This document shows positions 1 through 8,036 of a stretch of DNA of 12,925 bases, one piece after another. The stretch lies in the NCBI GenBank assembly GCA_023432725.1, contig JAEYUH010000097.1, forward strand, positions 1 to 12,925, read 5' to 3'. Below the pieces are notes generated by a model that was not told the DNA's origin, ran no database searches, and saw nothing but the letters and a program-made list of their open reading frames with translations. Each line of letters starts with the position of its first letter. The stretch's first letter is position 1. The position numbers and the translations under genes are program-made. Origin of the DNA: Actinomycetes bacterium. Lineage in GTDB: Bacteria > Actinomycetota > Actinomycetes > Propionibacteriales > Propionibacteriaceae.

Positions 1-438
1 GTCGGAGTGGCCGTGGTAGCAGCCGGCGAACTTCACCACCAGGTCGCGGCCGGTGGCGCCGCGGGCCAGCCGGACCGCCGTCATGCAGGCCTCGGTGCCG
101 GTGGAGACCAGGCGCACCCGTTCGGCCAGCGGCACCCGGGCCGTGATGGCTTCGGCGAGCTCGGCCTCGGCGAGGGTGGGCGCTCCGAACGACAGGCCGC
201 GCGCGGCCGCCGTCTGCACGGCGGAGACCACCCCGGGGTGGGCGTGGCCCAGCAGTGCCGGCCCCCATGAGCCGACCAGGTCGACGTACTGGCGGCCGGC
301 GACGTCGTACAGGAACGGCCCCGCTGCGCGCTGGACGAAGACGGGAGTGCCGCCCACCGAGCCGAAGGCACGAACCGGCGAGGAGACCCCACCCGGCATC
401 ACCCGGCGGGCCCGGTCGAAGGCGTCGGCGTTGGTCAT
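1..438 (-). CDS. hemL: Glutamate-1-semialdehyde 2,1-aminomutase, N-terminal part (cut by window edge)
   Basis: PLP-dependent cytoplasmic enzyme that isomerises glutamate-1-semialdehyde to 5-aminolevulinate, the second step of the C5 route begun by HemA in this operon. The 146 visible residues begin [20 protein letters not shown] and include the family's early [11 protein letters not shown] block (residues 15-25), the [15 protein letters not shown] stretch (54-68), and the STGTEA segment (112-117) typical of the PLP phosphate-binding region of class III aminotransferases. The frame then runs into [11 protein letters not shown] (136-146) and leaves the window. The PLP lysine lies in the missing part. 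The ATG at 436-438 shares ATGA with the hemB stop, so the two genes are translationally coupled. Identity is firm. HemL and ordinary class III aminotransferases are related, but the N-terminal [11 protein letters not shown] block and the heme context favour HemL. Confidence 0.95.
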   Translation of the reverse strand, partial: MTNADAFDRARRVMPGGVSSPVRAFGSVGGTPVFVQRAAGPFLYDVAGRQYVDLVGSWGPALLGHAHPGVVSAVQTAAARGLSFGAPTLAEAELAEAITARVPLAERVRLVSTGTEACMTAVRLARGATGRDLVVKFAGCYHGHSD

Positions 439-1415
439 CGCAGCCAGTCGACGAGGTCGAGCGCGGCATAGGTGAGCACCACGTCGGCACCGGCGCGCAC
501 GATCGCAGTGACAGCCTCGGTGAACGCGGCCCGCCGGTCGATCCAGCCCCGCTCGGCGGCGGCGGCGATCATCGCGTACTCGCCGGAGACCTGATAGGCG
601 GCGACCGGAACCTGCGCGGCGGCGGCGACGTCGGCCAGCACGTCGAGGTAGTGGCTCGCCGGCTTCACCATCAGGATGTCGGCACCCTCGGCCTGGTCGA
701 GCGCGGCCTCCAGGCGGCCCTCCCTGCGGTTGGCCGGGTCCTGCTGGTAGCTGCGGCGGTCGCCGTCCAGGGAGGATCCGACAGCCTCGCGGAACGGGCC
801 GTAGAACGCCGAGGCGTACTTGGCGGCGTAGCCGAGGATGCCCACCTCCTGGTGGCCGGCGGCGTCCAGCCCGGCCCGGATCGCGCCGACCTGGCCGTCC
901 ATCATCCCGGAGGGGGCGACGAAGTGGGCCCCGGCCGCCGCCTGGGAGACCGCCTGCCGCACGTAGAGGTCGACGGTGGCGTCGTTGTCCACCCGTCCGT
1001 CGGCGTCCAGCACGCCGCAGTGCCCGTGGTCGGTGAACTCGTCGAGGCAGGTGTCGGCCATCACCACGAGGGAGTCCCCGACCTCGGCGCGGGTGGCGGC
1101 GACCGCCCGGTTGAGGATGCCGTCGGCGGCGTAGCCCGCCGAGCCGGTCGCGTCCTTATCGGCGGGGGCGGGGACGCCGAACAGCATCAGCCCGCCGATC
1201 CCGGCGCCGGCGGCGCGGGCGGCCTCGGCCCTCACCGAGTCGAGGGTGTGCTGGACGACCCCCGGTAGCGAGCTGATCGGACGGGGCTCGCCGATCCCGT
1301 CCGCGACGAACACCGGCAGCACCAGTTGGGAAGCGTGGACGCGGGTCTCGGCCACCAGCCGCCGGATCGCGGGGGTTGCCCTGAGCCGGCGGGGACGGCG
1401 GGCGAGGTCGGCCAT
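435..1415 (-). CDS. hemB: Delta-aminolevulinic acid dehydratase (porphobilinogen synthase)
   Basis: Condenses two 5-aminolevulinate molecules to porphobilinogen in the cytoplasm. The protein has 326 residues, normal for the family. The two Schiff-base lysines are visible as K199 in [17 protein letters not shown] and K251 in [10 protein letters not shown]. The metal-site segment reads [14 protein letters not shown] (121-134): C123 and C133 are present, but the middle cysteine of the zinc-type triad found in E. coli is D125, a form I associate with actinobacteria. An in-frame extension reaches 1502, but the ATG at 1415 is preferred because GAAGGAG lies 5 nt before it (1421-1427) and family homology begins just after it. 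It follows cpfC after a 20-nt gap, the only gap in this operon, and its stop overlaps the hemL start (ATGA). Confidence 0.96.
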   Translation of the reverse strand: MADLARRPRRLRATPAIRRLVAETRVHASQLVLPVFVADGIGEPRPISSLPGVVQHTLDSVRAEAARAAGAGIGGLMLFGVPAPADKDATGSAGYAADGILNRAVAATRAEVGDSLVVMADTCLDEFTDHGHCGVLDADGRVDNDATVDLYVRQAVSQAAAGAHFVAPSGMMDGQVGAIRAGLDAAGHQEVGILGYAAKYASAFYGPFREAVGSSLDGDRRSYQQDPANRREGRLEAALDQAEGADILMVKPASHYLDVLADVAAAAQVPVAAYQVSGEYAMIAAAAERGWIDRRAAFTEAVTAIVRAGADVVLTYAALDLVDWLR

Positions 1416-1420
1416 CGGTA

Positions 1421-1427
1421 CTCCTTC
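1421..1427 (-). promoter_or_regulatory. Strong ribosome binding site of hemB
   Basis: GAAGGAG on the minus strand, 5 nt before the hemB ATG. It sits in the only real gap of the heme operon (20 nt between the cpfC stop and hemB) and decides the hemB start against the longer in-frame reading. hemB, and hemL coupled to it, may thus be translated independently of the upstream genes. Confidence 0.8.
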
Positions 1428-1435
1428 GGTGGGTC

Positions 1436-2509
1436 TCAGGCGATCGGGGAGCGGGCCACCGCCGGCACGACCGGCGCCGGACGGCGGGGATTGGCGCAGC
1501 ACCCGCCGAAGCAGTAGTCACCCTCCGCGGCGACCGGCGAGCCGGTCCGCAGCTCGGCGGCGATCCGGCCGGCGAGGTCCGTGACGAAGCCGGGAGCGGT
1601 GCCCACCGTCGGCGTGCGCACCAGCCGCAGGCCCAGGTCGGCGGCGGTCTGCCTCGCCTGGGTGTCGAGGTCCCAGATCACCTCCATGTGGTCGGAGATG
1701 AACCCGATCGGGACCAGCACCACGTCCCGCACCCCGGCCGTCGCCAGCTCGGCGAGGAAGTCGTTCACGTCAGGTTCCAGCCACGGCACCGACGGCGGTC
1801 CGCTGCGGGACTGGAACACCAGGCCCCAGCCCGGACGGGTGCCGGTGGCGGTCGCGATCCGCTCCGCCACCCGGTCGGCCACCCAGCGGTGCTGGCCGAG
1901 GTACCGGCCACCGCCCGGGCCGGCGGCGGCCGCCATGGTGTCGGGGATCGAGTGGGTGGTGAACACCAGGCGGCTGGTGGGCGCCGTGAGGTCCAGGTCG
2001 TCCGGCAGGGCGGCGAGCAGCAGGTCGGCGATCGTCCCGGCGAACCCCGGGAGGTCGAAGAACGGCGGCAGCTTCACCACGTCGAGGTCGAGCCCGGTCG
2101 CCTCCAGCGCCAGGCCGACATCCTCGCGGTACTGCCGGCAGCTGGAGTACCCGGAGTAGGCAGACGTCGCCACGGCCAGCAGCCGCCGCCGGCCCCGGGC
2201 TGCGAGGTCGGCGAGCACATCGGGGATGAACGGCGGGCTGTTGCGGTTCGCCAGCGCCACCTCGACGGTCACGCCGGCCTCGGCCAGCGCGGCGGCCAGC
2301 GCCTCCCGCAGCGCCCGGTTCTGGGCGTTGATCGGGCTCACCCCGCCGAGGGTGAAGTAGTGCTGGCCGACCTCGACCAGCCGCTCGGGCGGGATGCCGC
2401 GGCCGGCGGTCACCCGCTCGAGGAAGGGGACTACCTCCTCCATCGCCTCCGGCCCGCCGAAGCCGAGCAGCAGGACGGCGTCGTAGGCCAGCTCGCCGCC
2501 CGGGTTCAC
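1436..2509 (-). CDS. hemH: Ferrochelatase, coproporphyrin type, with likely [2Fe-2S] cysteines
   Basis: Inserts Fe2+ into a porphyrin, here most likely coproporphyrin III (name cpfC), because the operon also carries ChdC. The 357-residue protein starts VNPGGELAYDAVLLLGFGGP. Visible family landmarks are H186 in TTHSIPD, the catalytic histidine, and E276 in ISDHMEVIWDLD, the conserved acidic partner, plus the VFQSRSGPP strand (231-239). C124 (YSSCRQYRED) together with C333, C337 and C338 near the end (DYCFGGCCANP) gives four cysteines in the one-central, three-terminal pattern of actinobacterial ferrochelatases that bind a [2Fe-2S] cluster; cluster binding is inference. The frame is open upstream to 2989, but that part only shadows chdC. 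The GTG at 2507-2509 shares GTGA with the chdC stop and fits the family N-terminus. Confidence 0.95.
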   Translation of the reverse strand: MNPGGELAYDAVLLLGFGGPEAMEEVVPFLERVTAGRGIPPERLVEVGQHYFTLGGVSPINAQNRALREALAAALAEAGVTVEVALANRNSPPFIPDVLADLAARGRRRLLAVATSAYSGYSSCRQYREDVGLALEATGLDLDVVKLPPFFDLPGFAGTIADLLLAALPDDLDLTAPTSRLVFTTHSIPDTMAAAAGPGGGRYLGQHRWVADRVAERIATATGTRPGWGLVFQSRSGPPSVPWLEPDVNDFLAELATAGVRDVVLVPIGFISDHMEVIWDLDTQARQTAADLGLRLVRTPTVGTAPGFVTDLAGRIAAELRTGSPVAAEGDYCFGGCCANPRRPAPVVPAVARSPIA

Positions 2510-3180
2510 CGCAGCACCCGCGCCAGCTCGTCGGGGGCGATCCGGTGGCCGGTGAAGAACGGCACCTCGACCCGGACGTGCCGTCGCGCCCCGGTGGCGC
2601 GCAGGTGGCGCATCAGGTCGGTGAGGTCGACCAGGTCGTCGGCCTCGAGGGCCAGCAGCCATTCGTAGTCGCCCAGCGCGAACGCGGCCACGGTGTTGCT
2701 CAGCACCTGCGGGAAGTTGCGGCCCAGCCGGCCGTGCTCGCCCAGCAGGGCGCGGCGCTCGTCCTCGGGCAGCAGGTACCACTCGTACGAGCGGACGAAG
2801 GGGTAGACGGTCAGCCAGCGCAGCGGCTCGGCGCCGCGCAGGAAGGCGGGCGCGTGGTCGCGGCTGAACTCGGCCTGGCGGTGGACGCCGAACCCGGACC
2901 AGACGAGCTCGACGGCGCCGCCGAGCGCCTCGTGCTCGAAGCGGCGGATCGCCTCCTGCAGGTCGGACGCCGAGTCGCCGTGGAGCCACACCAGCAGGTC
3001 GGCGGTCGCCGGCATCCCCTTCACGTCGTAGAAGCCGCGGACGGTGACCCCGGCGCCGGCCAGGTCGGCGACCAGTTCGCCGGCGAGCGAGCCGGTGTCG
3101 ACCGGGACGGGGGAGCGGCGGGCGAAGACCGCGTAGGCGGTGTAGCTGGTCTGGCTGTCCGGGGCGGCTGCGGCGGTCAT
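2506..3180 (-). CDS. chdC: Coproheme decarboxylase (HemQ), actinobacterial type
   Basis: Last enzyme of the coproporphyrin-dependent pathway: uses H2O2 to remove two propionate carboxyls from coproheme, giving heme b. It is a cytoplasmic, normally pentameric, ferredoxin-like-fold protein of the chlorite dismutase superfamily. At 224 residues it fits the shorter actinobacterial clade. The catalytic tyrosine is Y126 in YPFVRSYEWY. H149 in LLGEHGRLGR lies 23 residues later, the spacing expected between catalytic Tyr and proximal His in actinobacterial enzymes. H109 in RDHAPAF lies 17 residues before Y126, where that clade has its distal histidine. These matches use residue spacings I remember for the Corynebacterium enzyme. 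FALGDYEW (167-174) is also typical. The ATG at 3178-3180 overlaps the cgoX stop as ATGA, and its own stop overlaps the cpfC start as GTGA. Confidence 0.96.
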   Translation of the reverse strand: MTAAAAPDSQTSYTAYAVFARRSPVPVDTGSLAGELVADLAGAGVTVRGFYDVKGMPATADLLVWLHGDSASDLQEAIRRFEHEALGGAVELVWSGFGVHRQAEFSRDHAPAFLRGAEPLRWLTVYPFVRSYEWYLLPEDERRALLGEHGRLGRNFPQVLSNTVAAFALGDYEWLLALEADDLVDLTDLMRHLRATGARRHVRVEVPFFTGHRIAPDELARVLR

Positions 3181-4583
3181 GGTCCGACCCTAGCGGGGAG
3201 CTGGGCGAGCGCGAGACCGGCCTGGCGCCGTCCGTCGACGACGCAGTCCGGGACGCCGACGCCGCGCAGGCTGGCGCCGGCGATCCGCCAGGCCGGCAGG
3301 TGCGCCAACCCCGCCTCGGCCTGGGCGACCCGCGCCGGGTGGCCGACGGTGTACTTCGGCATCACCCCGGACCAGCGCGCCACCCGGGTGAGCACCGGGG
3401 GGCTGGTGGCACCGAGCACCGCGCCGACGTGGGCGGTAACCGCGGCGACGAGTTCGTCAGTCGGCGCGTCGGCGATCGCCCCGAGCCGCTGCGGCACGAA
3501 CGCCCTCACCAGGACGTGCCCCTCGGGGGCCCGGCCGGCCCATTTGGCCGAGCTGACCGTGCCGCCGCTGATCGGTGCCGGGTCGGCCTCCAGCCAGCCG
3601 TGCGTGGTGACCGGCGCGGCGAAGGCCTCGGTGCGATAGCCGAGCGAGACCACGTTCGACGTGGCGAGCGGGATGGCGGCCAGCGCGCGGGCGGCCTGGG
3701 GTGCGGCGTCGTGCAGCAGCTGTGCGGTGGCGGCCGGCCCGACCGCCAGCACTACCGCGTCCGCGGTGTGGCTGGTGCCGTCGGAGAGGGTGGCGCGGGC
3801 TCCGGCGCCGTGCTGGCGCAGGCTGGTCACGGCGGTGCCGGTGCGCAGTTCGGCGCCGGCCGCGGTGAGCTGTTCGACGACGGCGTCCACCAGGCTGCCC
3901 ATCCCGCGGCTCAGGCTGCGGAACGGCGAGCCGGGTCCCCGTCCGGCGGTCCGGGCCCGCCGGCCCTGGGCGAGCGCTGCCAGCATCAGGCTGCGGTGCG
4001 CCTCCTCGTCCGCGCGCAGCGACGGCAGGGTGGCGTCCAGGCTGAGCTCGTCCACCCCGGCGCCGTAGATGCCGCCCAGCATCGGGTCGGCGAACCGGCG
4101 AACGACTCCCTCACCCAGTCGGGCGCGCAGGAACTCGCCGATCGACACGTCCACCCCGGGGCGGAGCTGCCGGGGCAGCACGAGGTCGAGGCCGGCGCGC
4201 AGCTTGTGGGCCGGCGACAGGATGGCGGTGGTCGCGAACGGCCACAGCCGGTTCGGCAGCACCATCCCCATGCCGGCGGGCAGCGGACGCAACCGGCCGC
4301 CGACCCGCAGGAACACCGAGCGATCCCCGGTAGTGGCGACGATCTCGTGCCCGAGCCCCACTTCGCCGGCGAGCTGCGCGGCCGCCGGGCGGTAGCTGAC
4401 GAACGAGTCGGGCCCGTGCTCGATGAGGAAGCCGTCGACGCTCTCGGTGCGGAGCTTGCCGCCGAAGCTGTCGGACGCCTCGACCAGCAGCACCTCGGCC
4501 GGCGGTCGTCCCTCGGCCCCGCGGACCGCCTCCCAGGCGGCCGCCAGGCCGGCGATGCCGCCGCCGACGACCAGCAACCTCAC
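3177..4583 (-). CDS. hemG: Coproporphyrinogen III / protoporphyrinogen oxidase, HemY/HemG FAD type
   Basis: FAD-dependent oxidase that takes six electrons from a porphyrinogen using O2 and releases H2O2. With ChdC in the operon, the likely substrate is coproporphyrinogen III (name cgoX, formerly hemY), and its H2O2 could feed ChdC. The 468-residue protein opens with the dinucleotide-binding fold RLLVVGGGIAGLAAAWEAV, followed by LVEASDSFGGKLRTE (33-47) and GFLIEHGPDSF (51-61). Later landmarks are DPMLGGIYGAGVDELSL (166-182), WSGVMPKYTVGH (404-415) and a C-terminal FAD-contacting IAGASLRGVGVPDCV (434-448). The frame is open to 4676, but the GTG at 4581-4583 is chosen: it puts the FAD motif at residues 4-12 and shares GTGA with the stop of the radical SAM gene. 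It is unrelated to the flavodoxin-like HemG of E. coli. Confidence 0.94.
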   Translation of the reverse strand: MRLLVVGGGIAGLAAAWEAVRGAEGRPPAEVLLVEASDSFGGKLRTESVDGFLIEHGPDSFVSYRPAAAQLAGEVGLGHEIVATTGDRSVFLRVGGRLRPLPAGMGMVLPNRLWPFATTAILSPAHKLRAGLDLVLPRQLRPGVDVSIGEFLRARLGEGVVRRFADPMLGGIYGAGVDELSLDATLPSLRADEEAHRSLMLAALAQGRRARTAGRGPGSPFRSLSRGMGSLVDAVVEQLTAAGAELRTGTAVTSLRQHGAGARATLSDGTSHTADAVVLAVGPAATAQLLHDAAPQAARALAAIPLATSNVVSLGYRTEAFAAPVTTHGWLEADPAPISGGTVSSAKWAGRAPEGHVLVRAFVPQRLGAIADAPTDELVAAVTAHVGAVLGATSPPVLTRVARWSGVMPKYTVGHPARVAQAEAGLAHLPAWRIAGASLRGVGVPDCVVDGRRQAGLALAQLPARVGP

Positions 4584-5704
4584 AGGGCGGCCCTGGGCTG
4601 GTAGGGGCACAGCGGGTCGGACTCCAGCGGGTCGCCGGTCCAGGCGTAGGCCCGCGCCCGCGATCCGCCGCACCACTGGCGGAACTCGCAGCGGCCGCAG
4701 CGGCCCTTGAAGCCGTCCGGCTCCCGCAGTGCCCGCATCGTGGGGTGGTGCCGGTAGAGGTCGACCAGCGAGCCGTCCTTCACGTTGCCGACGGTCAGCG
4801 GCAGGAACCCCGACGGCGTCACGTCGCCGAGGTTCGACACGAAGACGATGCCGTTGCCGTCGCGGATGCCGAAGGCCCGCGCCATCGGGTGGGCCTCCAC
4901 CTCCTCCTTGCTCTTGCCCGCCCGCAGCAGCGCGGCCGCGCCCAGCCGGCGGTACTGCATCGCCTCGGTGGTCTTCACCCGGAAGGCGGCGTCGCGGCCC
5001 ACCCGCTGGGCCCAGGCGAGGGTGCGTTCGGCTTCGCCAGGGCTGAGCTCGACGAGCTCACTGCCGCGGCCGATGGAGATCAGGAAGAACAGGCTCCACT
5101 GCTGCAGGGTGTGCCGGGACAGCAGGTCGAAGACCGCCGGCAGGTCCGCCGCGGTGGTCGCGGTGACGAGGGTGTTCACCTGCACCGGCAGTCCCGCCTC
5201 GGCCGCGGTGTCGAGGGCGGCGAGGGTGGCCTGGAAGGTACCGGGGACCATCCGGACGCCGTCGTGGCGAGCCGGCGTCGACCCGTCGAGGGAGAGCGAG
5301 ATCGCCTGGATTCCGATCTGCCTCATCCAGAAGATGCGCTCCCGGGTGAGCAGCGGGGTGACCGCCGGTGCGAGCGAGACCCCGATCCCGCGGTCGCTGG
5401 CCGCCGCGACGAGTTCCGCCAGGTCCGGACGGCGCAGCGGGTCGCCGCCGGTCATCACCACGTGCGGCAGGGCCTCGCCCGGGCCGGCGAAACCGCAGAT
5501 GTCGTCGAGCAGGGCAAGGGCCTCGGCGGTGCTGAGCTCCCCCGGGGCGGCGTCCGGAATGGCCGTCGCGCGACAGTGCCGGCACGCCAGCCCGCAGGCG
5601 TTCGTGAGCTCCCAGTAGACGATCATCGGTGCCCGGTCGTAGGCCCAGCCGACCGGCTTCACCGACCCGATGCCGTGAGGGTGGCGGGCGACGGGGTGGG
5701 TCAT
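4580..5704 (-). CDS. Radical SAM/SPASM-type protein, NirJ/AhbD-like, in heme operon
   Basis: The 374-residue protein has the radical SAM cluster motif C37-x3-C41-x2-C44 (TNACGLACRHCRA), the MTGGDPL segment (84-90) of the SAM-binding region, and a C-terminal auxiliary-cluster motif C336-x2-C339-x5-C345-x20-C366 in CGRCEFRQWCGGSRARAY and TGDPLESDPLC. The CGGSRARAY...TGD...DPLC layout resembles NirJ, AhbC and AhbD, which modify heme d1 or siroheme-derived hemes. AhbD removes the same two coproheme carboxyls as ChdC, but without oxygen. The gene lies between hemE and cgoX, overlapping both (TGATG and GTGA), so a tetrapyrrole role is likely. The ATG at 5702-5704 is preferred because GAGGAG lies 5 nt upstream; a GTG three bases earlier is possible. 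The exact reaction cannot be read from sequence. Other options are an oxygen-independent partner of CgoX or an uncharacterised radical SAM maturase. Confidence 0.85.
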   Translation of the reverse strand: MTHPVARHPHGIGSVKPVGWAYDRAPMIVYWELTNACGLACRHCRATAIPDAAPGELSTAEALALLDDICGFAGPGEALPHVVMTGGDPLRRPDLAELVAAASDRGIGVSLAPAVTPLLTRERIFWMRQIGIQAISLSLDGSTPARHDGVRMVPGTFQATLAALDTAAEAGLPVQVNTLVTATTAADLPAVFDLLSRHTLQQWSLFFLISIGRGSELVELSPGEAERTLAWAQRVGRDAAFRVKTTEAMQYRRLGAAALLRAGKSKEEVEAHPMARAFGIRDGNGIVFVSNLGDVTPSGFLPLTVGNVKDGSLVDLYRHHPTMRALREPDGFKGRCGRCEFRQWCGGSRARAYAWTGDPLESDPLCPYQPRAAL

Positions 5705-6744
5705 CACTTCTCCTCGATCGGCAGGGAGTGGACCAGTTCCACCAGCCTGGTGAGCGTGTCCGGGTCGGTGTCCGGCGGCACCCCGTGGCCGAGGTTGAAG
5801 ACGTGCCCGGGCGCCGCAGCGCCGCGCCGGACGACGTCTTGGGCGGCCTGCGCCAGCACCGGCCAGTCGGCCTTCAACAGCGTGGGGTCGAGGTTGCCCT
5901 GCACTGGCACCGTGCCGCCGAGCAGCCGGGCGGCGGCGTCCAGCGGCAGGTCGGCGGCGACGCCGATCACGTCCGCGCCGGCGTCCAGCATGGCGGGGAG
6001 CAGGTGGGCGGTGGCGGTGCCGAAGTGCACCCGCGGCACCTTCAGGTCAGCGACCGCCGCGAGCACCGCTGCCGAGTGCGGCTGGACGGCGGCGGTGTAC
6101 TCGGGCAACGAGAGCCGTCCGGCCCAGGAGTCGAAGAGCTGCACAGCCCGGGCGCCCGCGGCGACCTGGCAGCGCAGGAAGGCGGCTGACAACCCGGCCA
6201 CCCAGGCCAGCAGCCGGTGCCAGGCGTCGGGGTCGGCGGCGAGCAGCGCCCGGGTGGCCGGCAGGTCCCGGTTGGGCCTTCCCTCCACCAGGTAGGACGC
6301 CACCGTGAACGGCGCCCCGGCGAAGCCGATCAGCGGCACCGGGCCGAGTTCGGCGACGCTGAGTGCGACGGCGTCGGCGATCGGCTGGAGGGCCGCCGGG
6401 TCGAGGTCGGGCAGCCGCTCGACGTCAGCGGCGCTGCGCACCGGGTCGGCGATCACCGGACCCACCCCGGCGACGATCTCCACCGCCACCCCGGCAAGCT
6501 TCAGCGGCACCACGATGTCGGAGAACAGGATGGCGGCGTCGACGTCGTGGCGGCGGACCGGCTGGCAGGTGATCTCCGCGGCCAGTTCCGGGGTCAGGCA
6601 GGCCTCCAGCATCGCGGTGCCTTCCCGGGCGGCACGGTACTCAGGCAGCGACCTGCCGGCCTGCCGCATGAACCACACCGGACGGCGGGACACCGCGGCG
6701 CCCTGGTAGGCCGCGAGCAGCGGCGGCAGGTCGACAGCGCTCAC
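5704..6744 (-). CDS. hemE: Uroporphyrinogen decarboxylase
   Basis: Removes the four acetate carboxyls of uroporphyrinogen III to give coproporphyrinogen III, the substrate of the downstream CgoX. It is a cofactor-free cytoplasmic TIM-barrel enzyme. The 346-residue protein shows the N-terminal signature [16 protein letters not shown] (22-37) with R27 and R31, the catalytic aspartate D76 in [18 protein letters not shown] (140-147), Y151 in ASYLVEG, FDSWAG (204-209), GNLDP (283-287) and H320 in [14 protein letters not shown]. These cover the expected active-site arginines, aspartate, tyrosine and histidine. It starts at the GTG 6742-6744, which shares GTGA with the hemA stop; no better in-frame start lies nearby. 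Its own stop shares TGATG with the radical SAM gene. Confidence 0.97.
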   Translation of the reverse strand: MSAVDLPPLLAAYQGAAVSRRPVWFMRQAGRSLPEYRAAREGTAMLEACLTPELAAEITCQPVRRHDVDAAILFSDIVVPLKLAGVAVEIVAGVGPVIADPVRSAADVERLPDLDPAALQPIADAVALSVAELGPVPLIGFAGAPFTVASYLVEGRPNRDLPATRALLAADPDAWHRLLAWVAGLSAAFLRCQVAAGARAVQLFDSWAGRLSLPEYTAAVQPHSAAVLAAVADLKVPRVHFGTATAHLLPAMLDAGADVIGVAADLPLDAAARLLGGTVPVQGNLDPTLLKADWPVLAQAAQDVVRRGAAAPGHVFNLGHGVPPDTDPDTLTRLVELVHSLPIEEK

Positions 6745-7997
6745 GCCTGCGCCCCGACGTCGATGCCGAACAGCGTCTGGAGCGCCTGGGAGTAGTCGGC
6801 GAGCTCGCCGGACCGGGCGAGTTCTGCGGCCCGCAGCGACGGGGTGTGCAGCAGAGAGTTCGACACCCGGCGCAGCGAACGCGCCACCGCGGCAGCGGTC
6901 TCCGGGTCGTAGCGCCGGTTGGCGCCCTCGATCTCGCCCTCGATGAACTGGCTGACATAGGAGCGGATCGCCGTCACAGCCGGCGCCGCTGCCCGTCCGG
7001 ACTCAAGGTGCAGGTAGGTCTCCACGCCGCGGCTGACCAGGTCGCGGGCGGCCAGCACGGCGGTCGCCCGCTCCGCGGGGGCGTGGGCGCCGATCTCGTC
7101 GAGGTCGATCAGGTCGATCTTCAGCGATCCGGAAGCAGCAGGATCGACGTCCCCGGTGAGCGAGAGGTCGAGGACGGGCAGCAGCGCGGCTTCGGCTCCG
7201 CGGGCGGCGCCGAGCAGGCCGGCGGCGAGCAGCGGACCGGTCCGGCGCTCAGCGCCGCTGCAGGTGACCAGCAGGGCGGAGGCGGCGAGCGCGGCGGGCA
7301 GCGCGGACTCGGTGACCGGGTCCACCGGACGGCTCGCCGCGAACTGCTCGGCGCGTCCGGTGGGGGAGTAGACCGACAGCTCGGTGCAGCCCAGCCGGAG
7401 CAGCGCGGCCACCACGACCCGGGCGTAGCTGCCGGTGCCGACCACCAGCGCACGGCGGCCGGCGAGCGGGAAGTGCCGCTGCTCCACGAGGGAGAGCCCG
7501 ACCTCGGCCAGCGATCGGCCGGCGGCGCCCAGGTCGGTCTGGGAACTCACCGCCTTGCCGGTGGTCAGCGCGGCGTTGAACAGCCGGTGGAGGGCAGGTC
7601 CGGCCTGGGCGCTGCTCCTGGCGATCGCCTCCTTGACCTGGCCGAGGATCTCGTCCTCGCCGACCACCATCGAGTCCAGCCCGCTGGCCACCTCCATCAG
7701 GTGCTGGACGGCTGCCTGGCCGGCGTACACCTCAAACTGGCCGACCAGGCCGTGGTGCTCCTCAGGCAGCCCGGCCCGCAGCGCAGCCAGCACGCCGTCC
7801 ACCCCGGGGTGGAAGGAGGGCGATTCGAAGTAGATCTCGAACCGGTTGCAGGTGCTCAGCACGACCCGTCCGGTGATCGCGGGCGTCCGATCCAGCGCGG
7901 CGGTCACCAGGTCACAGGCCCGGCTCAGCCGGGCAAGGTCGTCCAGCGCGACGAGGTGGTGACTGATGCCGACGGCAGAAACTGGCACGGCCGCCAT
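6741..7997 (-). CDS. hemA: Glutamyl-tRNA reductase
   Basis: NADPH-dependent reduction of glutamyl-tRNA(Glu) to glutamate-1-semialdehyde, the committed and usually regulated step of the C5 pathway; HemL takes the product. The 418-residue protein has the catalytic thiol C50 in [13 protein letters not shown], the family signature [20 protein letters not shown] (105-124), the nucleotide-binding GTGSYA (187-192), where many homologues have GAG-M, and a C-terminal helical dimerisation region (about 310-405). It is the first gene of the heme operon. The ATG at 7995-7997 is used. Its Shine-Dalgarno is weak (only AGG directly before it), and a GTG nine bases downstream is an alternative that would place AGGATGG ahead of it. 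A strong hairpin ends 12 nt upstream, and lacI stops 38 nt upstream on the same strand. Confidence 0.95.
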   Translation of the reverse strand: MAAVPVSAVGISHHLVALDDLARLSRACDLVTAALDRTPAITGRVVLSTCNRFEIYFESPSFHPGVDGVLAALRAGLPEEHHGLVGQFEVYAGQAAVQHLMEVASGLDSMVVGEDEILGQVKEAIARSSAQAGPALHRLFNAALTTGKAVSSQTDLGAAGRSLAEVGLSLVEQRHFPLAGRRALVVGTGSYARVVVAALLRLGCTELSVYSPTGRAEQFAASRPVDPVTESALPAALAASALLVTCSGAERRTGPLLAAGLLGAARGAEAALLPVLDLSLTGDVDPAASGSLKIDLIDLDEIGAHAPAERATAVLAARDLVSRGVETYLHLESGRAAAPAVTAIRSYVSQFIEGEIEGANRRYDPETAAAVARSLRRVSNSLLHTPSLRAAELARSGELADYSQALQTLFGIDVGAQA

Positions 7998-8009
7998 CCT
8001 AGCCGCGCC

Positions 8010-8036
8010 GGGCGGGCCGGTTCTCCGCGCCCGCCC
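8010..8036 (-). terminator. GC-rich hairpin between lacI and hemA (terminator or leader structure)
   Basis: GGGCGGGC at 8010-8017 pairs perfectly with GCCCGCCC at 8029-8036. Inside, CGG at 8018-8020 pairs with CCG at 8025-8027 around a TTCT loop, with a single bulged base at 8028, giving an 11-bp stem. It begins on the last base of the lacI stop codon and ends 12 nt before the hemA ATG. No U-tract follows on the minus strand, so it could be a U-less actinobacterial terminator for lacI, or a structure in the hemA leader if transcription enters from lacI. Confidence 0.55.

Noticed and set aside
255..1268. Plus-strand open frame of 337 codons opposite hemB and hemL
   Set aside because: Antisense shadow; it crosses the hemB/hemL junction and has no recognisable domain.
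2510..2989. Upstream extension of the ferrochelatase frame
   Set aside because: It lies wholly inside chdC, reads as Arg/Pro-rich sequence and precedes the family N-terminus; the GTG overlapping the chdC stop is better.
1688..3639. Overlapping plus-strand open frames opposite cpfC, chdC and cgoX
   Set aside because: They cross real gene boundaries and read as Arg/Gly/Gln-rich sequence, the usual antisense product of GC-rich genes.
3300..4604. Plus-strand open frame of 434 codons opposite cgoX
   Set aside because: An antisense shadow of a gene with clear FAD-binding and family motifs; composition is not protein-like.
4745..6295. Long plus-strand open frame (516 codons) opposite hemE and the radical SAM gene
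   Set aside because: Its translation is low-complexity Arg/Gly/Gln/His-rich sequence without a family match, and the opposite strand encodes two well-conserved enzymes. High GC content produces such frames.
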